A DNA stretch of 64,000 bases from the NCBI RefSeq assembly GCF_001625365.1, contig NZ_LJJF01000001.1, forward strand, positions 6,070,501 through 6,134,500, written 5' to 3'. Shown in pieces: positions 8,731-16,264 of the stretch. The notes beneath the pieces are model-generated. The model was given only the letters and a program-made list of their open reading frames with translations. It was not told the DNA's origin and searched no databases. The position numbers and the translations under genes are program-made. Position 1 is the first letter of the stretch, and every line of letters starts with the position of its first letter. Source of the DNA: Streptomyces sp. MJM8645. Lineage in GTDB: Bacteria; Actinomycetota; Actinomycetes; Streptomycetales; Streptomycetaceae.

Positions 8731-8908
8731 CGCTCCCCTCGCGTCGCACCGTCCGGCGTTCCCCGCCTCGCGCGACCCACCGCCCCGCCCGACTCGCCAC
8801 CTCGTGCAACTCCCCGACGCCCCGGGCCCCGTGACCCGCGCGGCGTGCCCAGACCCGCAGCCTTCCGGCGCCCGCCGAACCCGCCCCCTCCGCAGAGGAC
8901 CACACCCC
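8731..8908 (+). promoter_or_regulatory. C-rich untranslated leader, candidate Rho-dependent attenuator
   Basis: The 178 nt between the leader stop and the desulfinase start are strikingly C-rich and G-poor (hand count about 99 C against 44 G), with no strong hairpin. Such C-over-G stretches are typical of Rho loading sites. Together with the cysteine leader just upstream this suggests attenuation by Rho, exposed or masked according to ribosome progress on the leader. This is inference; no experiment is implied. Confidence 0.45.
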
Positions 8909-9931
8909 GTGCCCAGCCCTTCCCCCAGTGCCCCCGACACCCTCTGGTTCACCCGCTGCCCGGTGCCCACCGCCACCGGGATCGCCGCCGACCAGGGGTG
9001 GCTCGCCCGCGAGTTCGCCGCCGACGGGATCGCCGTCCGCTCGCTCCAGGACGCCCCGCCGGAGGTGGCCGCCGACCACCACTACACCCACGCGCTCACC
9101 GGACTGTTCCGCGAGGGCGGCAACGTCCCGGCGCTGTGGGCCCGTTCGCGCGGCGAGCGGACCCGGCTGGTCGGCCTCACCTGGATCGAGGAGCGCCAGG
9201 TGGTCCTGGTCCGGGCCGGCAGCGGCGTCACCGGCCCCGGCGACCTGCGCGGGTTGCGGCTGGCGGTCCCACATCATGACATCGGCATCGACTTCTGGCG
9301 GGCGATGGCCCTGGCCGGCTTCCGCGGCGCCCTCGGCCTCGCCGGGCTCACGCTGGACGACGCCGAGCTGGTCGACGTCCCGGGCCTGCCCGGCGGCGGG
9401 CAGTGGGCCGGCGAGCTGGCCGCGCTGCGGGACGGTGTGGTGGACGCCGTGTACGTGAAGGGGGCGCTCGCCGTCGAGGCGGCCCGCCGGGTCGGGGCGG
9501 AGGTGGCCGTGGAGCTGGACGCGGCGCCGGACCGCCGGGCCCGGGTCAACAACGGGACGCCCCGGCCGGTCACCGTCCACCAGCAACTGCTGGACGAGCA
9601 GCCGGAGCTGGTCGCCCGCTTCCTCGCCGTTCTGCTGGAGGCCGCCGACTGGGCGGCCGAGCACCCGGCGGAGGTGGTGCGGATCCTGCGGGCCGAGACC
9701 GGTGCGGGCGCCGAGGGCGTGGCCGGGGCGTACGCACCGGGCAGCCACCGCACCCTGCACCTGGACCTCTCGGCGGAGCGCCTGGAGCTGCTGGCGCAGC
9801 AGGAACGTTTCCTCGGGGACCGGGGATTCCTCGCCTCCCCGGTCGACATCCCCGGCTGGGCCGACCCGGAACCCCTGCGCGCCGCCCACGAGCTGCTGCG
9901 CGAACGGCGCCGCGCCGCGGTGGGCGGCTGA
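8909..9931 (+). CDS. DszB-like sulfinate desulfinase / SsuA-like fold protein
   Basis: A 340-residue protein without signal peptide or lipobox. It resembles 2'-hydroxybiphenyl-2-sulfinate desulfinase DszB: TLWFTRCPVPTA places a Cys at residue 17 where DszB has catalytic Cys27 (SNCPVPNA), and HYTHALTGLFREGGNVPAL keeps the DszB spacing His(58)-x9-Arg(68) followed by xGGxxPxL, matching His60 and Arg70. The family hydrolyses a C-S bond of an aryl sulfinate to release sulfite. It shares its fold with periplasmic sulfonate-binding proteins, so automatic annotation would call it a transporter component, but lack of a signal peptide argues for a cytoplasmic enzyme. First structural gene after the cysteine leader. 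DszA and DszC homologues are absent nearby. Substrate unknown. Confidence 0.8.
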   Translation: MPSPSPSAPDTLWFTRCPVPTATGIAADQGWLAREFAADGIAVRSLQDAPPEVAADHHYTHALTGLFREGGNVPALWARSRGERTRLVGLTWIEERQVVLVRAGSGVTGPGDLRGLRLAVPHHDIGIDFWRAMALAGFRGALGLAGLTLDDAELVDVPGLPGGGQWAGELAALRDGVVDAVYVKGALAVEAARRVGAEVAVELDAAPDRRARVNNGTPRPVTVHQQLLDEQPELVARFLAVLLEAADWAAEHPAEVVRILRAETGAGAEGVAGAYAPGSHRTLHLDLSAERLELLAQQERFLGDRGFLASPVDIPGWADPEPLRAAHELLRERRRAAVGG

Positions 9932-9948
9932 GCGCCGCCCGGCCGCCG

Positions 9949-10030
9949 GCTGACAGATCACAACTAACAGATTTCAGCAGACAGATTTCAGATAACAGAT
10001 TTCGAAAGTTGTCACTTGTCAGCTGTCCTT
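9949..10030. repeat. Heptad repeat element R1, upstream of the lipoprotein gene
   Basis: An AT-rich block made of 7-bp units in register from 9954: CAGATCA, CAACTAA, CAGATTT, CAGCAGA, CAGATTT, CAGATAA, CAGATTT, then an opposite-sense tail (GTTGTCACTTGTCAGCTGTCC) that can pair imperfectly with the start (about 13 of 16 positions). It separates the desulfinase gene from the ssuA-like gene in the same direction. It belongs with the hairpins at 14726, 22991, 30717 and 47403. Confidence 0.8.
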
Positions 10031-10044
10031 CGTTTGGAGACCCC

Positions 10045-11073
10045 GTGAAGACCCCCCGCCTCGCCCTCGCCGCCACCGCGCTGCTCGCCTCCACCGCACT
10101 GGCCGCCTGCGGCTCGTCCGCCGACGGGGCCAAGGCCTCCGCCGACGGCGGGGCCGGCGGCAAGGCCGACGTGGTGCTCCGCCTGCCCGACCCCGGAAAC
10201 AACGGCTTCCTCGCCCGCGGCAAGAAGGACGGCTCGCTGGACAAGGCGCTGGCCGCCGTCCACGCCAAGGTCGCCTGGACCGGCAGCGCGGGCCCGTTCG
10301 CCCCGGCCGCGCAGGCCCTGTCCGCCGACCAACTGGACGTCGCCCTGGGCTCGATCACCTCGGCCGTCGCCGCGCTCGCCCAGAAGCCCGGCTTCAAGCT
10401 GTTCGCCCAGACCGCGCCCGACGGCGTCGGCGAAGGGATCCTGGTGAAGAACGACTCGCCCATCAAGTCCGTCCAGGACCTGGTCGGCCGCAAGGTCGCC
10501 GTCTCCCAGGGCGGCACCAGCGAGTACCTGCTGCTCAAGGCGCTGGAGAAGAACGGCGTCCCGGCCGACAAGGTCGAACGGGTCTACCTGCGCGCCGACC
10601 AGACGGCTGGCGTCTTCAACTCCGGCCAGGTGGACGCCTGGGCGACCTGGAACACCTTCTCCACGCCCACCATCGCCAACGCCGGGGCGCACTTCCTGGC
10701 CAACGGCAAGGAGGTCGGCTCCGACAACTATGCCGTCTGGGCCGTCCGCAACGGCTTCGCCGACAAGCACCCCGAGGTGGTCAAGGCCTTCTACACCTAC
10801 CTGCGCGAGAACGGCCTCAAGGAGAAGGCGGACCCGGCCGCCTACCTCAACGTCTTCACCGACTCCGGCCCGACCGCCGTCACCCCCGCCGAGAAGGACA
10901 TCGCGGTGAACGTCAGTGGGCAGGGCGCCGCCGCGGAGGCCATCTCCGACGCCGACACCGCCCGCTTCGGCACCGTCGCCCGGTTCTTCGCCGACCAGAA
11001 GGTCACCAAGCAACTCGTGGACGTCAAGCCGTACCTGATCGACATCAACAAGCTCGGGGACGGTGCCAAGTGA
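10045..11073 (+). CDS. ssuA: Sulfonate ABC transporter substrate-binding lipoprotein (SsuA-like)
   Basis: A 342-residue extracytoplasmic solute-binding lipoprotein. The N-terminus is a lipoprotein signal with lipobox LAAC (Cys22). The mature part matches SsuA/TauA-type binding proteins: DPGNNGFLARGKKDGSL, then ALSADQLDVALGSITSAVAAL, GRKVAVSQGGTSEYLLLKAL, and SGQVDAWATWNTFS. It should bind aliphatic or aryl sulfonates and deliver them to the permease. The GTG start at 10045 follows a TTTGGAGA ribosome-binding site. The stop overlaps the permease start (GTGA). Confidence 0.9.
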   Translation: MKTPRLALAATALLASTALAACGSSADGAKASADGGAGGKADVVLRLPDPGNNGFLARGKKDGSLDKALAAVHAKVAWTGSAGPFAPAAQALSADQLDVALGSITSAVAALAQKPGFKLFAQTAPDGVGEGILVKNDSPIKSVQDLVGRKVAVSQGGTSEYLLLKALEKNGVPADKVERVYLRADQTAGVFNSGQVDAWATWNTFSTPTIANAGAHFLANGKEVGSDNYAVWAVRNGFADKHPEVVKAFYTYLRENGLKEKADPAAYLNVFTDSGPTAVTPAEKDIAVNVSGQGAAAEAISDADTARFGTVARFFADQKVTKQLVDVKPYLIDINKLGDGAK

Positions 11074-11936
11074 CCACCGCCGCCCCCGAACGCACCACCG
11101 ACGAGACCCGTCTCGCCCTCGACGCCGGACTCGTCACCCCGCACACCAGGCGGCAGCGGCCCCGCCCGCGCGCCCTCGCCGTGATCCTGCGCACCCTGGG
11201 CCCGCTCGCCCTGCTCGGCGGCTGGGCGCTCGCCTCCGCCACCGGCGCCCTCACCCAGGACGTCCTCGCCTCACCCGCCCAGGTCGCCGAAGCCGTCGGC
11301 GAGTTGTGGGGCAACGGCCAGCTCACCGATGCCCTCGGGGTCTCCCTCACCCGGGCCGGCCTCGGCCTGCTCGTCGGCGCGACCACCGGTCTGGTGCTCG
11401 GCGTGGTCACCGGCTTCACCCGGCTCGGCGAGGAACTGCTCGACTCCGCGATCCAGGTGCTGCGCACCGTCCCGTTCCTGGCGCTGGTCCCGCTGTTCAT
11501 GGTGTGGTTCGGCATCACCGAGACCGCGAAGGTCGCCCTGATCGGCGTCGCCACCAGCTTCCCGATGTACGTGTCCGCCTCCGGCGGCGTCCGCAACACC
11601 GACCGCAAGCTGGTCGAGGCGATGCGCAGCTTCGGGCTCGGCCGCTGGGCCATCGTGCGCACCGTCGTCCTGCCGGGCGCGCTGCCCGCCCTGCTGTCCG
11701 GTCTGCGGCTGTCGATGACGCTCAGCGTGATCGCCCTGATCGCCGCCGAGGAGATCAACTCCACCGAGGGGATCGGGTACTTGATGGCCCAGGCCCAGAA
11801 CTACTCGCGCACCGACATCCTCGCCGTCTGCATCCTGATCTACGGGCTGCTCGGCCTCACCGCCGACGCGGTCGTCCGGGTCCTGGAACGCCTCCTGATG
11901 CCGTGGCGCCAGGCCGTCCAGGGAGCAGCCCGATGA
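11070..11936 (+). CDS. ssuC: Sulfonate ABC transporter permease (SsuC-like)
   Basis: A 288-residue inner-membrane permease of the SsuC/TauC/NrtB class, with a charged N-terminus, a first helix around LGPLALLGGWALASATG (about residues 43-60) and the typical cytoplasmic EAA loop VEAMRSFGLGRWAIVRTVVLPGALPAL (about 190-216), which contacts the ATPase. Followed by AEEINSTEGIGYLM, a stretch common to sulfonate/nitrate permeases. Start and stop overlap both neighbours by four bases, so ssuA-ssuC-ssuB are translationally coupled. Confidence 0.92.
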   Translation: MTTAAPERTTDETRLALDAGLVTPHTRRQRPRPRALAVILRTLGPLALLGGWALASATGALTQDVLASPAQVAEAVGELWGNGQLTDALGVSLTRAGLGLLVGATTGLVLGVVTGFTRLGEELLDSAIQVLRTVPFLALVPLFMVWFGITETAKVALIGVATSFPMYVSASGGVRNTDRKLVEAMRSFGLGRWAIVRTVVLPGALPALLSGLRLSMTLSVIALIAAEEINSTEGIGYLMAQAQNYSRTDILAVCILIYGLLGLTADAVVRVLERLLMPWRQAVQGAAR

Positions 11937-12682
11937 GCACCGCCACTTCCGCCACTTCCGTGCCTGCGACCGCCGTGCCTGCGACCGCCGCTCCGGCCGT
12001 CCATCTGCGGGGCCTGCGCCGGGTGTTCGGCACCCGGGCCGTCCTCGACGGTGTCGATCTCTCCATCGCCCGGGGCGAGTTCGTCGCCCTGCTGGGCGCC
12101 AGCGGCACCGGCAAGACCACCCTCCTGCGCATCCTCGGCGCGCTCGACCGGGCCGACGAGGGCGCCGTGCTCGTCCCGCCGGTGCGTACGGTGGTCTTCC
12201 AGGAGCCCCGACTCGTCCCGTCCAAGCGGGTGTTGGCCAACGTCACGGTCGGTCTGCCGCGCGGCGCCGCCACCAGGGAGACCGGACTCAAGGCGCTCGC
12301 CGAGGTCGGCCTGGACAAGCACGCCGACGCCTGGCCGGCCACCCTCTCGGGCGGCGAGGCGCAGCGCGTCGCTCTCGCCCGGGCCCTCGTCCGCGAACCC
12401 CAACTGCTGTTGCTCGACGAGCCGTTCGCCGCACTGGACGCGCTCACCCGACTGCGCATGCAGGACCTGGTCGGCGACCTCGTCCGCCGCCACCGCCCCG
12501 CCGTGCTGCTGGTCACCCACGACGTGGAGGAGGCCGTCCGGCTCGCCGACCGCGTCGCCGTCCTGCGTGACGGCCTGCTCGTCCGCGACGAACCGGTCGC
12601 CGTCGACCACCCCCGCGACCCCGCCGACCCGGCCTTCGCCGACCTGCGCCGCCGACTGCTGGCCGACCTCGGCGTCCACTGA
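11933..12682 (+). CDS. ssuB: Sulfonate ABC transporter ATP-binding protein (SsuB-like)
   Basis: A 249-residue ABC ATPase with Walker A LLGASGTGKTT (about residue 53), Q-loop VVFQEPRL, signature LSGGEAQRVALARAL (about 138), Walker B LLLLDEPFAALD (about 159) and the H-loop VTHDVEEA (about 195). It energises the SsuA-C import system. The first ~20 residues are an Ala/Thr/Ser/Pro low-complexity leader written in short DNA repeats (TGCCTGCGACCGCCG twice). ATGA overlap with ssuC. Confidence 0.95.
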   Translation: MSTATSATSVPATAVPATAAPAVHLRGLRRVFGTRAVLDGVDLSIARGEFVALLGASGTGKTTLLRILGALDRADEGAVLVPPVRTVVFQEPRLVPSKRVLANVTVGLPRGAATRETGLKALAEVGLDKHADAWPATLSGGEAQRVALARALVREPQLLLLDEPFAALDALTRLRMQDLVGDLVRRHRPAVLLVTHDVEEAVRLADRVAVLRDGLLVRDEPVAVDHPRDPADPAFADLRRRLLADLGVH

Positions 12683-12745
12683 CCCGTAAACGGCCCCACC
12701 GAACCGTCCTCAAGACCGCCCGCCCGCACCACCGGAGTTGAACAG

Positions 12746-13651
12746 ATGACCGTGACCCTCGGCGTCCACGCCAGCAACCCCTCGCTCTACTACCTCGCCC
12801 GACTGCCCTACCTGGACGAGGAACTGGCCCCGCTCGGCGAGACCGGCGCCTTCCACCACTACGCCGACGGCACCCGCACCGGTGCGCTGCTCGCCGACGG
12901 CACCATCGACTTCGGCGGGACGGGCTCGACCCCGCCGGTCACCGCCCAGGCGGCCGGCCATGACCTGGTGTACGCGGCGGTCTCCGCACCCCGGCCCGAC
13001 CACGGCGCCCTGCTGGTGCTGGACGGCGGCCCGGTCCAGGCGGTGGCGGACCTCAAGGGCGGCACCGTCGTGCTGGGCATCGGATCCTGGCAGACCCATC
13101 TGCTCGCCAAGGCCCTGCACGCGCAGGGGCTTTCGTACGCCGAGGACGTCACCCCGGTGCGCCCGGCGGCCGGCGAGGACCAGGCTCAGCGGCTGCGCGA
13201 CGGCGAGATCGCGGGGTGGATCGCCCAGGGCGCCGAACTGGCCGCCGCCCGCCGGAGCGGGGGCTTTCGGGAGCTGATCCGCACCGGCGACGTCATCACC
13301 GACCGCTCGGTGTTCTTCACCCGCCGGGACTTCGCGACCGAGCGCCCCGAGGTGGTCGCCGCGATCGCCGCCGCGCTGCGCCGGGCGGACGCCTGGGTGG
13401 CCGCCCACCCGGCCGAGGCGGCCGCGATCGCGGCGGAGCAGTTGGGCGGCTCGGCCGTCGACTGGCAGACGGCGCTGGCCGCACTGCCGTGGCAACTGGA
13501 GCCCGCCACCGCCGGGTTCATCGCCGAGCAGCAGGAGGCCGCGGACATCTTCCACGGGGTCGGGTTCATCGACCGGGCGCTGACCGTCGCCGACGCCCAT
13601 CTGCCCGCGCTGGAGGCCCCGGTGGCCGCCGCGCTCGCCAAGGCGGTCTGA
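12746..13651 (+). CDS. SsuA-like binding-protein fold, no signal peptide
   Basis: A 301-residue protein of the NMT1/SsuA solute-binding fold: VTLGVHASNPSLYYLARLPYLDEEL at the start, then LADGTIDFGGTGSTPPVTAQAAGHDLVYAA and LKGGTVVLGIGSWQTHLLAKAL. It has no signal peptide or lipobox, so it is either cytoplasmic or mis-started; the ATG has a GGAG ribosome-binding site and the conserved fold begins at residue 2, so the start looks right. It lacks the DszB-type Cys seen in the first gene of the block. Placed between the transporter ATPase and SsuD; perhaps a sulfonate-handling or sensing protein. Function not known. Confidence 0.8.
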   Translation: MTVTLGVHASNPSLYYLARLPYLDEELAPLGETGAFHHYADGTRTGALLADGTIDFGGTGSTPPVTAQAAGHDLVYAAVSAPRPDHGALLVLDGGPVQAVADLKGGTVVLGIGSWQTHLLAKALHAQGLSYAEDVTPVRPAAGEDQAQRLRDGEIAGWIAQGAELAAARRSGGFRELIRTGDVITDRSVFFTRRDFATERPEVVAAIAAALRRADAWVAAHPAEAAAIAAEQLGGSAVDWQTALAALPWQLEPATAGFIAEQQEAADIFHGVGFIDRALTVADAHLPALEAPVAAALAKAV

Positions 13652-13654
13652 ACC

Positions 13655-14728
13655 GTGGCCTCCGAAGTCCTCTGGTACATCATCCCGCGCGAGGGCCACT
13701 ACCCGTGGGAGCCGGCCGGCCGCCGCCCGGTGGATCTCCGCTACCTGCAGCAACTGGCGGGAAGCGTCGAGCGGTTGGGCTACACCGGCGCCCTGCTCGC
13801 GACCGACCTCTACGATGTGTGGACGCTCGGCAGTGCGCTCGCGGCCGCCACCACCCCGGCGTTCAAGCCGCTGCTGGCCGTCCACCCGGGGCTGGTCTCG
13901 CCCACCCTGCTGGCAAAGATGGCGCTCAGCTTCGACCGGATGCACGGCGGCCGACTGCGGTTCAACGTGGTCAACGGCTCGACCGCGCAACTGCGCGAGT
14001 ACGGACTGGACGTCGAGCACGACGACCGCTACCGGCTCAGCGCCGAGTACTGGTCGATCGTCAATCGCCTGACCGCCGGCGAAGTCTTCGACCACAAGGG
14101 CGAGTTCTACGAACTGAAGAACGCGGGCGCGAGCCTGCGGGAGCTGGCGCCGGTCCAGCCCGGTGGCATCCCGCTCTGGTTCGGCGGCAGTTCGGCGGCC
14201 GGCATCGAGATGGCGGCCGAGCACGTGGACGTCTACCTGACCTGGGGCGAGCCGCCGCACCTGCTCAAGGAGAAGCTGGACCTGGTCCGGGCGCGGGCCG
14301 CCGCCCACGGCCGGACCCTGCGGATCGGGCTGCGGCTGCACCTGATCGTCCGCGACACCGAGGACGAGGCCTGGGCGGCCGCCGACCGCCTGCTCGACGT
14401 CACCAGCGAGGCCACGTACGCCCGCCAACTGGGCGGCGCGAAGGGTGAGGACGGGGTCGGCTGGCAGCGGCAGTTCCGCCAGCACGGCGGCAAGGTGCCC
14501 GCGCGGGCCCGGGAGTTGGAGGCCTACCCGAACCTCTGGCCGGGAATGAGCCTGTTCCGCCCCGGCCCCGGTACGGCGGTGGTCGGCTCTACGGCCCAGG
14601 TGGTCGAGCGGTTGCAGGAGTTCGAGTCGCTGGGCGTCGACACCTTCATCCTCTCCGGTAACCCCCTGCTGGAGGAGGCCCACCGGGTTGCAGAAACGGT
14701 ACTGCCCGCCCTGGGCATCCGCCGCTGA
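13655..14728 (+). CDS. ssuD: FMNH2-dependent alkanesulfonate monooxygenase (SsuD family)
   Basis: A 357-residue bacterial-luciferase-like monooxygenase. It follows SsuD closely: EVLWYIIPREGHYPW near the start, RPVDLRYLQQLAGSVERLGYTGALL, RLRFNVVNGSTAQLREYGLDVEHDDRY, PLWFGGSSAAGIEMAAEHVDVYLTWGEPP, and IGLRLHLIVRDTEDEAW. The enzyme cleaves the C-S bond of sulfonates with FMNH2 and O2 to give an aldehyde and sulfite. A partner flavin reductase (SsuE) is not seen in the window. The GTG start follows the previous stop by three bases. The stop codon at 14726 is the first of a run of TGA/TAA triplets at 7-base intervals. Confidence 0.93.
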   Translation: MASEVLWYIIPREGHYPWEPAGRRPVDLRYLQQLAGSVERLGYTGALLATDLYDVWTLGSALAAATTPAFKPLLAVHPGLVSPTLLAKMALSFDRMHGGRLRFNVVNGSTAQLREYGLDVEHDDRYRLSAEYWSIVNRLTAGEVFDHKGEFYELKNAGASLRELAPVQPGGIPLWFGGSSAAGIEMAAEHVDVYLTWGEPPHLLKEKLDLVRARAAAHGRTLRIGLRLHLIVRDTEDEAWAAADRLLDVTSEATYARQLGGAKGEDGVGWQRQFRQHGGKVPARARELEAYPNLWPGMSLFRPGPGTAVVGSTAQVVERLQEFESLGVDTFILSGNPLLEEAHRVAETVLPALGIRR

Positions 14729-14808
14729 CGGCTGACGGCTGACGGCTGACGGCTGACAGGTGACAACTAACAGCTGACAGATGATGAAATCTGTCAGCTG
14801 TTAGTTGT
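14726..14808. repeat. Heptad hairpin R2 starting at the ssuD stop codon
   Basis: From the ssuD stop codon onward, TGA or TAA recurs exactly every 7 bases at 14726, 14733, 14740, 14747, 14754, 14761, 14768, 14775 and 14782, so all three frames are closed repeatedly. The last part forms a hairpin with perfect 20-bp arms (14763-14782 and 14789-14808) around a 6-base loop. It lies between the convergent ssuD and aldo/keto reductase genes and probably terminates both. Confidence 0.9.
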
Positions 14809-14840
14809 TCGCCTGTTCCGGCGGCAAGCCCCCTACCCGC

Positions 14841-15830
14841 TCAGAGGCTGAGTCGGTCGATCTCCGCGAGCTCCTCCGCGGTCAGCGGACCGCCCGCGAG
14901 CGCGTCGATGTTCTGGTCCAGCTGGGCGACGCTGCTCGCCCCGATGATCACCGAGACCACCCGCGGGTCCCGCAGGACCCAGCACAGCGCGAGCTGCGCC
15001 AGCGTCTGCCCGCGCCGCTCGGCGACCTTGTTGAGTGCCCGCAGCTGCTCCAGCTTCGGCCCGCTGAGCGCCTCCTCGGTCAGGAACCGCCCGACCGACA
15101 TCCGCGAACCGGCCGGCACCTCGCCCGACAGGTAGCGGTCCGTCAGCAGGCCCTGGGCGAGCGGCGAGTAGGCGATGAGGCTGGTCCGAGTCTCGCCCAC
15201 CGCGTCCAGCACGCCCTCCTCCACGTACCGGTTGAGGATCGAGTACGCCGACTGGTTCAGCAGCACCGGCGTGCCCAGCTCGCGCAGGATCGCCACCGCC
15301 TCCCGGTGCTGCTCCGCCGGGTAGTTGGAGATCGCCGCGTACAGCGCCTTGCCCGAGCGCACCGCGCTGTCCAGCGCGCCCATCGTTTCCTCGAGCGGGG
15401 TGTCCGGGTCGTAGCGGTGGGAGTAGAAGACGTCGACGTAGTCCAGCCCCATCCGGTCCAGCGACTGGTCCAGGCTGGCCAGCAGGTACTTGCGGCTGCC
15501 GCCGTTGCCGTACGGGCCCGGCCACATGTCCCAGCCGGCCTTGCTGGCGATGAACAGCTCATCGCGGTACGGGCGGAAGTCCTGGGCGAACAGGTAGCCG
15601 AAGTTGCGTTCGGCGCTGCCGTACGGCGGACCGTAGTTGTTCGCGAGGTCGAAGTGGGTGATCCCCCGGTCGAAGGCGCGGCGCAGCACCGCGCGCTGGA
15701 CCTCCAGCGGCTGGGCGTCACCGAAGTTGTGCCAGAGGCCGAGCGAGACGGCCGGCAGCTGAACGCCGCTGCGGCCGGCCTTGCGGTAGGTCATCGAGGC
15801 ATAGCGGTCATCCGCGGCGAGGTAGCTCAT
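14841..15830 (-). CDS. Aldo/keto reductase, YghZ-like (L-glyceraldehyde 3-phosphate reductase type)
   Basis: A 329-residue aldo/keto reductase. Landmarks: SLGLWHNFGD, the DLANNYGPPYGSAE segment with the catalytic Asp and Tyr, SKAGWDMWPGPYGNGGSRKYL with the catalytic Lys, and DYVDVFYSHRYDPDTPLEETM with the His. The last two are especially close to YghZ. Members reduce short aldehydes such as L-glyceraldehyde 3-phosphate or methylglyoxal with NADPH. Start placed at MSYLAADDRY (15830); an ATG three codons earlier (15839) is possible. Convergent with ssuD. A role in the sulfonate block, for example reducing the aldehyde product, is only a guess. Confidence 0.92.
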   Translation of the reverse strand: MSYLAADDRYASMTYRKAGRSGVQLPAVSLGLWHNFGDAQPLEVQRAVLRRAFDRGITHFDLANNYGPPYGSAERNFGYLFAQDFRPYRDELFIASKAGWDMWPGPYGNGGSRKYLLASLDQSLDRMGLDYVDVFYSHRYDPDTPLEETMGALDSAVRSGKALYAAISNYPAEQHREAVAILRELGTPVLLNQSAYSILNRYVEEGVLDAVGETRTSLIAYSPLAQGLLTDRYLSGEVPAGSRMSVGRFLTEEALSGPKLEQLRALNKVAERRGQTLAQLALCWVLRDPRVVSVIIGASSVAQLDQNIDALAGGPLTAEELAEIDRLSL

Positions 15831-15869
15831 GCCGGACATCTTGCCAGTCGTCGCGGGCGGATCAAGCCC

Positions 15870-15898
15870 TTGCCCCGTTTCTGACCGGTGCTTATGCT
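15870..15898 (+). promoter_or_regulatory. Probable vegetative promoter of the leader / LLM oxidoreductase unit
   Basis: TTGCCC (15870-15875), a 17-base spacer, then TATGCT (15893-15898). The expected transcription start is near 15905, about 35 bases before the ATG of the leader ORF at 15940. Confidence 0.55.
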
Positions 15899-15939
15899 CG
15901 CGGGGGATCGTACGCGTGCGAGGCGAAGGGGGAGTCGCG

Positions 15940-16089
15940 ATGACCGTCCAGGCTGTGGCCCCACCCGCGACCGCACCCGAGACCGCAACCGTGTTCGCGG
16001 CCACGACCACGGCCATGACCGCACCCGCGATCGCGACCGCGACCGCGGTGCCCCACTGTTGTCGTCGCCGCCGCTGCACCTCGCGCTGA
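15940..16089 (+). CDS. Cysteine-containing small ORF, candidate leader peptide (49 aa)
   Basis: A 49-codon ORF with an AAGGGGGAG ribosome-binding site, starting MTV as does the leader at 6167. The body is Ala/Thr low complexity encoded by GACCGC-like hexamer repeats, and the end reads PHCCRRRRCTSR-stop with the Cys-Cys-Arg again written TGT TGT CGT. The start of the downstream LLM oxidoreductase is 175 nt away, matching the 178 and 155 nt of the other two leaders, and the interval is C-rich. Cys codons are slightly further from the stop than in the other two. Confidence 0.55.
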   Translation: MTVQAVAPPATAPETATVFAATTTAMTAPAIATATAVPHCCRRRRCTSR

Positions 16090-16264
16090 CGCCGCCGCCC
16101 CAGAGCCGCTCCGCCGCGATCCCCTCCCGGTGCCGCCCGCGTGAGCGCAGCCCGTACCCGGGCGTTCCGCGCGGGCCGCCGCCGCCCCTCCTCGGCAGCC
16201 GCGCCCGCGCCTCGGGTCAGGGCGTCGCGCCGAGGCCCCATCGAGCGCCCCCAAGGAGACCGCC

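Noticed and set aside
8804-8908. N-terminal extension of the desulfinase frame
   Set aside because: The residues are Pro/Arg-rich, lie in the C-rich leader region and precede the GTG at 8909, after which family similarity begins.
9949-10030. Heptad block as an insertion-sequence end or MITE
   Set aside because: No target-site duplication or shared terminal sequence between the five elements; unit order differs in each, which fits local repeat growth better than transposition.
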